Below, piece after piece: positions 63,170 through 64,000 of a stretch of 64,000 nt of DNA. A program made the position numbers and the translations under genes. The notes beneath the pieces are model-generated. The model did no database searches. It was given only the letters and a program-made list of their open reading frames with translations, and had not been told where the DNA came from. Positions within the stretch are counted from its first letter, which is position 1. Every line of letters starts with the position of its first letter. Origin of the DNA: Clostridiales bacterium (GTDB lineage: Bacteria > Bacillota > Clostridia > Oscillospirales > Ruminococcaceae); NCBI GenBank assembly GCA_003150405.1, contig QAMM01000003.1, forward strand, positions 62,001 to 126,000, written 5' to 3'.

Positions 63170-63198
63170 ATTATAGCATTCTAGTGGGATCAGATCAA
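63170..63198 (-). promoter_or_regulatory. Promoter of CE7 esterase
   Basis: On the minus strand TTGATC (63193-63198), 17-bp spacer, TATAAT (63170-63175). The leader holds a GCTGC/GCAGC hairpin (63141-63158). Confidence 0.78.
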
Positions 63199-63215
63199 TT
63201 CTGCATCGAAAACAG

Positions 63216-63244
63216 TTGAAAAAAATTTCCGGACGCGCTATGAT
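63216..63244 (+). promoter_or_regulatory. Promoter of TIM-barrel gene
   Basis: TTGAAA (63216-63221), 17-bp spacer, TATGAT (63239-63244). The -35 boxes of the two divergent promoters are only 17 bp apart. Confidence 0.82.
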
Positions 63245-63282
63245 AAACAGGAAATCAATCGAATATACGGAGGAATCCATTC

Positions 63283-64000
63283 ATGAATCACGACTATGCA
63301 TTGCAGCTTTATACGGTTCACGAAGAATGCGAGCGGGATTTCCGCGGTATGCTCAAAAAAGCGTCCGAACTGGGATACAGTGCGGTCGAGTTTACCGGCT
63401 TTTACGGCCTGTCAGCCAAGGAGCTGCTTGAGGAACTGAAAAACAACCATTTGAAGCCGGCATCATCCCAAATGATGATACCGAACATTGCCGAAAAGAT
63501 AGACAAGGTTATTGCCTATGCCAAGATGATTGGCCTTGAGAACATTGCTTGCTGCGTTGGTGACGTTTCCGGTCCCGAAGCAATGAACGACACCATTACG
63601 CAGTTAAAGCCCATTGTAAAACGCCTGACCGAAGCAGGGCTCAACTTTCTTTACCACAACCATGCACCGGAATTTGTTCCAGTAAACGGCGAATGGCCCA
63701 TAGAAACCCTGTTAAAGACCTTTGAAGGGCAGAACTTTTACTTGGAGCTGGATACCTATTGGGCGCAGGGCGCGGGGGTGGACATCATTCGGTTCATGGA
63801 GGAAAACGCCGCTAAAATTAAGGATATCCACATCAAGGACGGGGACGGCAAGGGGAAATCTTGTCCGTTCGGGCAAGGTGTCATCGACATTAAAGGGATT
63901 GTAGAATGCGCGCGGCGCATTGGCGTACCATATATCCTTGTTGAGGATGATACCCCGGATCCAGACGGCCTGACAGTCGCTGCTCTGAACATTCAAAAAC
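63283..64000 (+). CDS. Sugar phosphate isomerase/epimerase (3' partial)
   Basis: Xylose-isomerase-like TIM barrel (AP endonuclease 2 superfamily), 239 codons seen, open at the right edge. MNHDYALQLYTVHEECERDF, GYSAVEFTGFYGLSAKEL, FLYHNHAPEF, the metal ligand in YLELDTYWAQGAG and IKDIHIKDGDGKG are typical of the IolE/IolI/UlaE-like group. GGAGG is 9 nt before the ATG. Substrate unknown; context suggests hemicellulose-derived or other carbohydrate metabolism. Confidence 0.9.
   Translation, partial: MNHDYALQLYTVHEECERDFRGMLKKASELGYSAVEFTGFYGLSAKELLEELKNNHLKPASSQMMIPNIAEKIDKVIAYAKMIGLENIACCVGDVSGPEAMNDTITQLKPIVKRLTEAGLNFLYHNHAPEFVPVNGEWPIETLLKTFEGQNFYLELDTYWAQGAGVDIIRFMEENAAKIKDIHIKDGDGKGKSCPFGQGVIDIKGIVECARRIGVPYILVEDDTPDPDGLTVAALNIQK

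Noticed and set aside
1..64000. CRISPR array, tRNA, rRNA or intact IS element
   Set aside because: No regular repeat-spacer pattern, no cloverleaf or rRNA sequence, and no transposase was seen while reading both strands.

Overview
The window looks like the chromosome of a low-to-mid GC Gram-positive anaerobe of the class Clostridia, most like the Oscillospiraceae/Ruminococcaceae. Support comes from AGGAGG-type ribosome sites before most genes, frequent GTG/TTG starts, a type III glutamine synthetase, an archaeal-type AspRS next to GatAB, a meso-DAP type MurE, a Firmicutes-type dcw cluster and many textbook sigma-A promoters (TTGAAA-17-TATAAT). No rRNA, tRNA, CRISPR array, integrase or intact insertion sequence was seen.

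Region 1 (1-8.1 kb, + strand) is a nitrogen/amidation block: gatA (cut by the left edge), gatB and an archaeal-type, probably non-discriminating aspS for tRNA-dependent Asn/Gln synthesis, followed by glnN (GSIII), a PII protein and amtB. Region 2 (8.2-15.75 kb) is accessory: a frame-disrupted small membrane protein, a cytoplasmic sulfatase, an AT-rich SAM methyltransferase, and a MarR regulator with a perfect palindromic operator ahead of a heterodimeric ABC exporter. Two near-identical terminators bracket the last three items. Region 3 (15.8-23.6 kb) is an iron-uptake island. It opens with a scar of two gene fragments (FIVAR protein, FepC-type ATPase), then a DtxR-family repressor with a suspicious C terminus, a promoter with a DtxR-like box, a YbtP/YbtQ-IrtAB-like ABC pair, a YgbA-family protein and an ECF-type S-T-A transporter, all with overlapping start/stop codons. 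No siderophore synthesis genes are present.

Region 4 (24.2-33.7 kb, - strand) is housekeeping: pgk-tpiA-gpmI; trmL-degV; and fhs-tsaE-tsaB-rpiB-upp, the last behind a structured 170-nt leader. Region 5 (33.9-51.6 kb, + strand) holds rodA-rsmD-coaD and a coiled-coil gene, then the division and cell wall cluster mraZ-rsmH-ftsL-spoVD/pbpB-murE-murF-mraY-ftsW-murG-murA-ftsQ-ftsZ. murC, murD, murB and ftsA are absent from it. Three AGTGGT boxes at exact 10-bp spacing follow the mraZ promoter.

Region 6 (51.6-64 kb) is mixed: a CorA-family transporter preceded by a short proline-containing leader ORF, D-lyxose isomerase, an AraC/GyrI-like regulator, birA, a split methionine synthase system (HMT-MTHFR fusion plus a separate pterin-binding methyltransferase), a B12-binding-type radical SAM protein, an alpha/beta hydrolase, and divergent CE7 esterase and xylose-isomerase-like TIM barrel genes (the latter cut by the right edge).

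The most interesting leads are the corA leader ORF, the siderophore/ECF island with its scar and DtxR box, the perfect palindromes at the marR and HMT-MTHFR promoters, the phased MraZ boxes and the fhs leader RNA. Functions are inferred from reading the translated sequences; no database search was run.
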